DNA from: Chitinophagaceae bacterium UBA7600
GTDB taxonomy: Bacteria > Bacteroidota > Bacteroidia > Chitinophagales > Chitinophagaceae
DNA: 13,271 nucleotides
Direction: 5' to 3'
Assembly (NCBI GenBank): GCA_002478885.1
Contig: DLKC01000019.1
Coordinates: 9,641 to 22,911 of the forward strand
Below, in pieces: positions 13,197-13,271 of this stretch. Positions within the stretch are counted from its first letter, which is position 1; the number at the start of each line of letters is the position of its first letter. The notes below the pieces were generated by a model. That model did no database searches. It was given only the letters and a program-made list of their open reading frames with translations, and was not told the DNA's origin. The position numbers were made by a program, and so were the translations under genes.

Positions 13197-13271
13197 TGCG
13201 GAAGAGGAGATTCGAACTCCCACACCCTTTCGGGCGCTACCACCTCAAAGTAGTGCGTCTACCAGTTTCGC
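13197..13271 (-). tRNA. tRNA-Leu (anticodon GAG), 5' end cut off by the window edge
   Basis: Read on the minus strand, the sequence shows the D-arm remnant GAAACTGGTAGACGC, an anticodon stem CTACT/GGTAG around loop TTGAGGT (anticodon GAG, reading CUC and CUU), a long class II variable arm (CGCCCGAAAGGGTG), a T-loop TTCGAAT and the 3' acceptor strand CTTCCGC plus discriminator A. The long variable arm supports leucine. CCA is not encoded (CTT follows). Roughly nine or ten bases of the 5' acceptor side lie beyond the window. Confidence 0.93.

Overview
The window looks like a chromosomal stretch of a Bacteroidota member, most likely Chitinophagaceae or a close relative. The gene families fit: SIMPL, an AHSA1-type SRPBCC protein beside an ArsR-type regulator, tandem secreted amidohydrolases, an S9 peptidase, DUF2130 and a DUF6498-like membrane protein. 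So do the AT-rich, Shine-Dalgarno-poor leaders and the matches to the Bacteroidota promoter element TAnnTTTG. The species assignment is inference only.

Layout, left to right. A 386-base leader with one good promoter match precedes a membrane-anchored SIMPL (DUF541) protein. A 16-bp perfect inverted repeat wraps around a -7 promoter match, followed by a three-gene cassette: ArsR-type repressor, SRPBCC protein and PhnB-like VOC protein. The cassette ends in an intrinsic terminator at 2783-2807. A 633-base gene-free stretch with dispersed repeats follows. Next come two secreted amidohydrolase-family proteins (996 and 425 aa) closed by a 15-bp-stem terminator. Then an AT-rich orphan membrane protein sits between two related imperfect palindromes. 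A repeat-rich convergent spacer separates it from a minus-strand run: S9 prolyl-oligopeptidase-type peptidase, DUF2130 coiled-coil protein, DUF6498-like membrane protein and, at the right edge, a partial tRNA-Leu(GAG) with its own terminator.

How the genes may work together. The ArsR/SRPBCC/VOC genes look like one autoregulated unit, probably sensing and binding or converting a small molecule that cannot be named from sequence. The two amidohydrolase genes and the peptidase all encode exported enzymes and may share a role in extracytoplasmic peptide or amide turnover, but nothing in the sequence links them by regulation.

The most noteworthy structures are (i) a dispersed intergenic element with core GTGCGACGCA, seven exact copies in 13 kb and none inside a called gene, whose flanks sort six of the copies into three matched pairs; (ii) three amidohydrolase modules of which only one keeps the metal-binding HxH; and (iii) the operator-like inverted repeat of the ArsR cassette. 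I did not find a convincing new defence, mobile or RNA system. The dispersed repeat and the metal-less amidohydrolase partners are the best candidates for something under-described.
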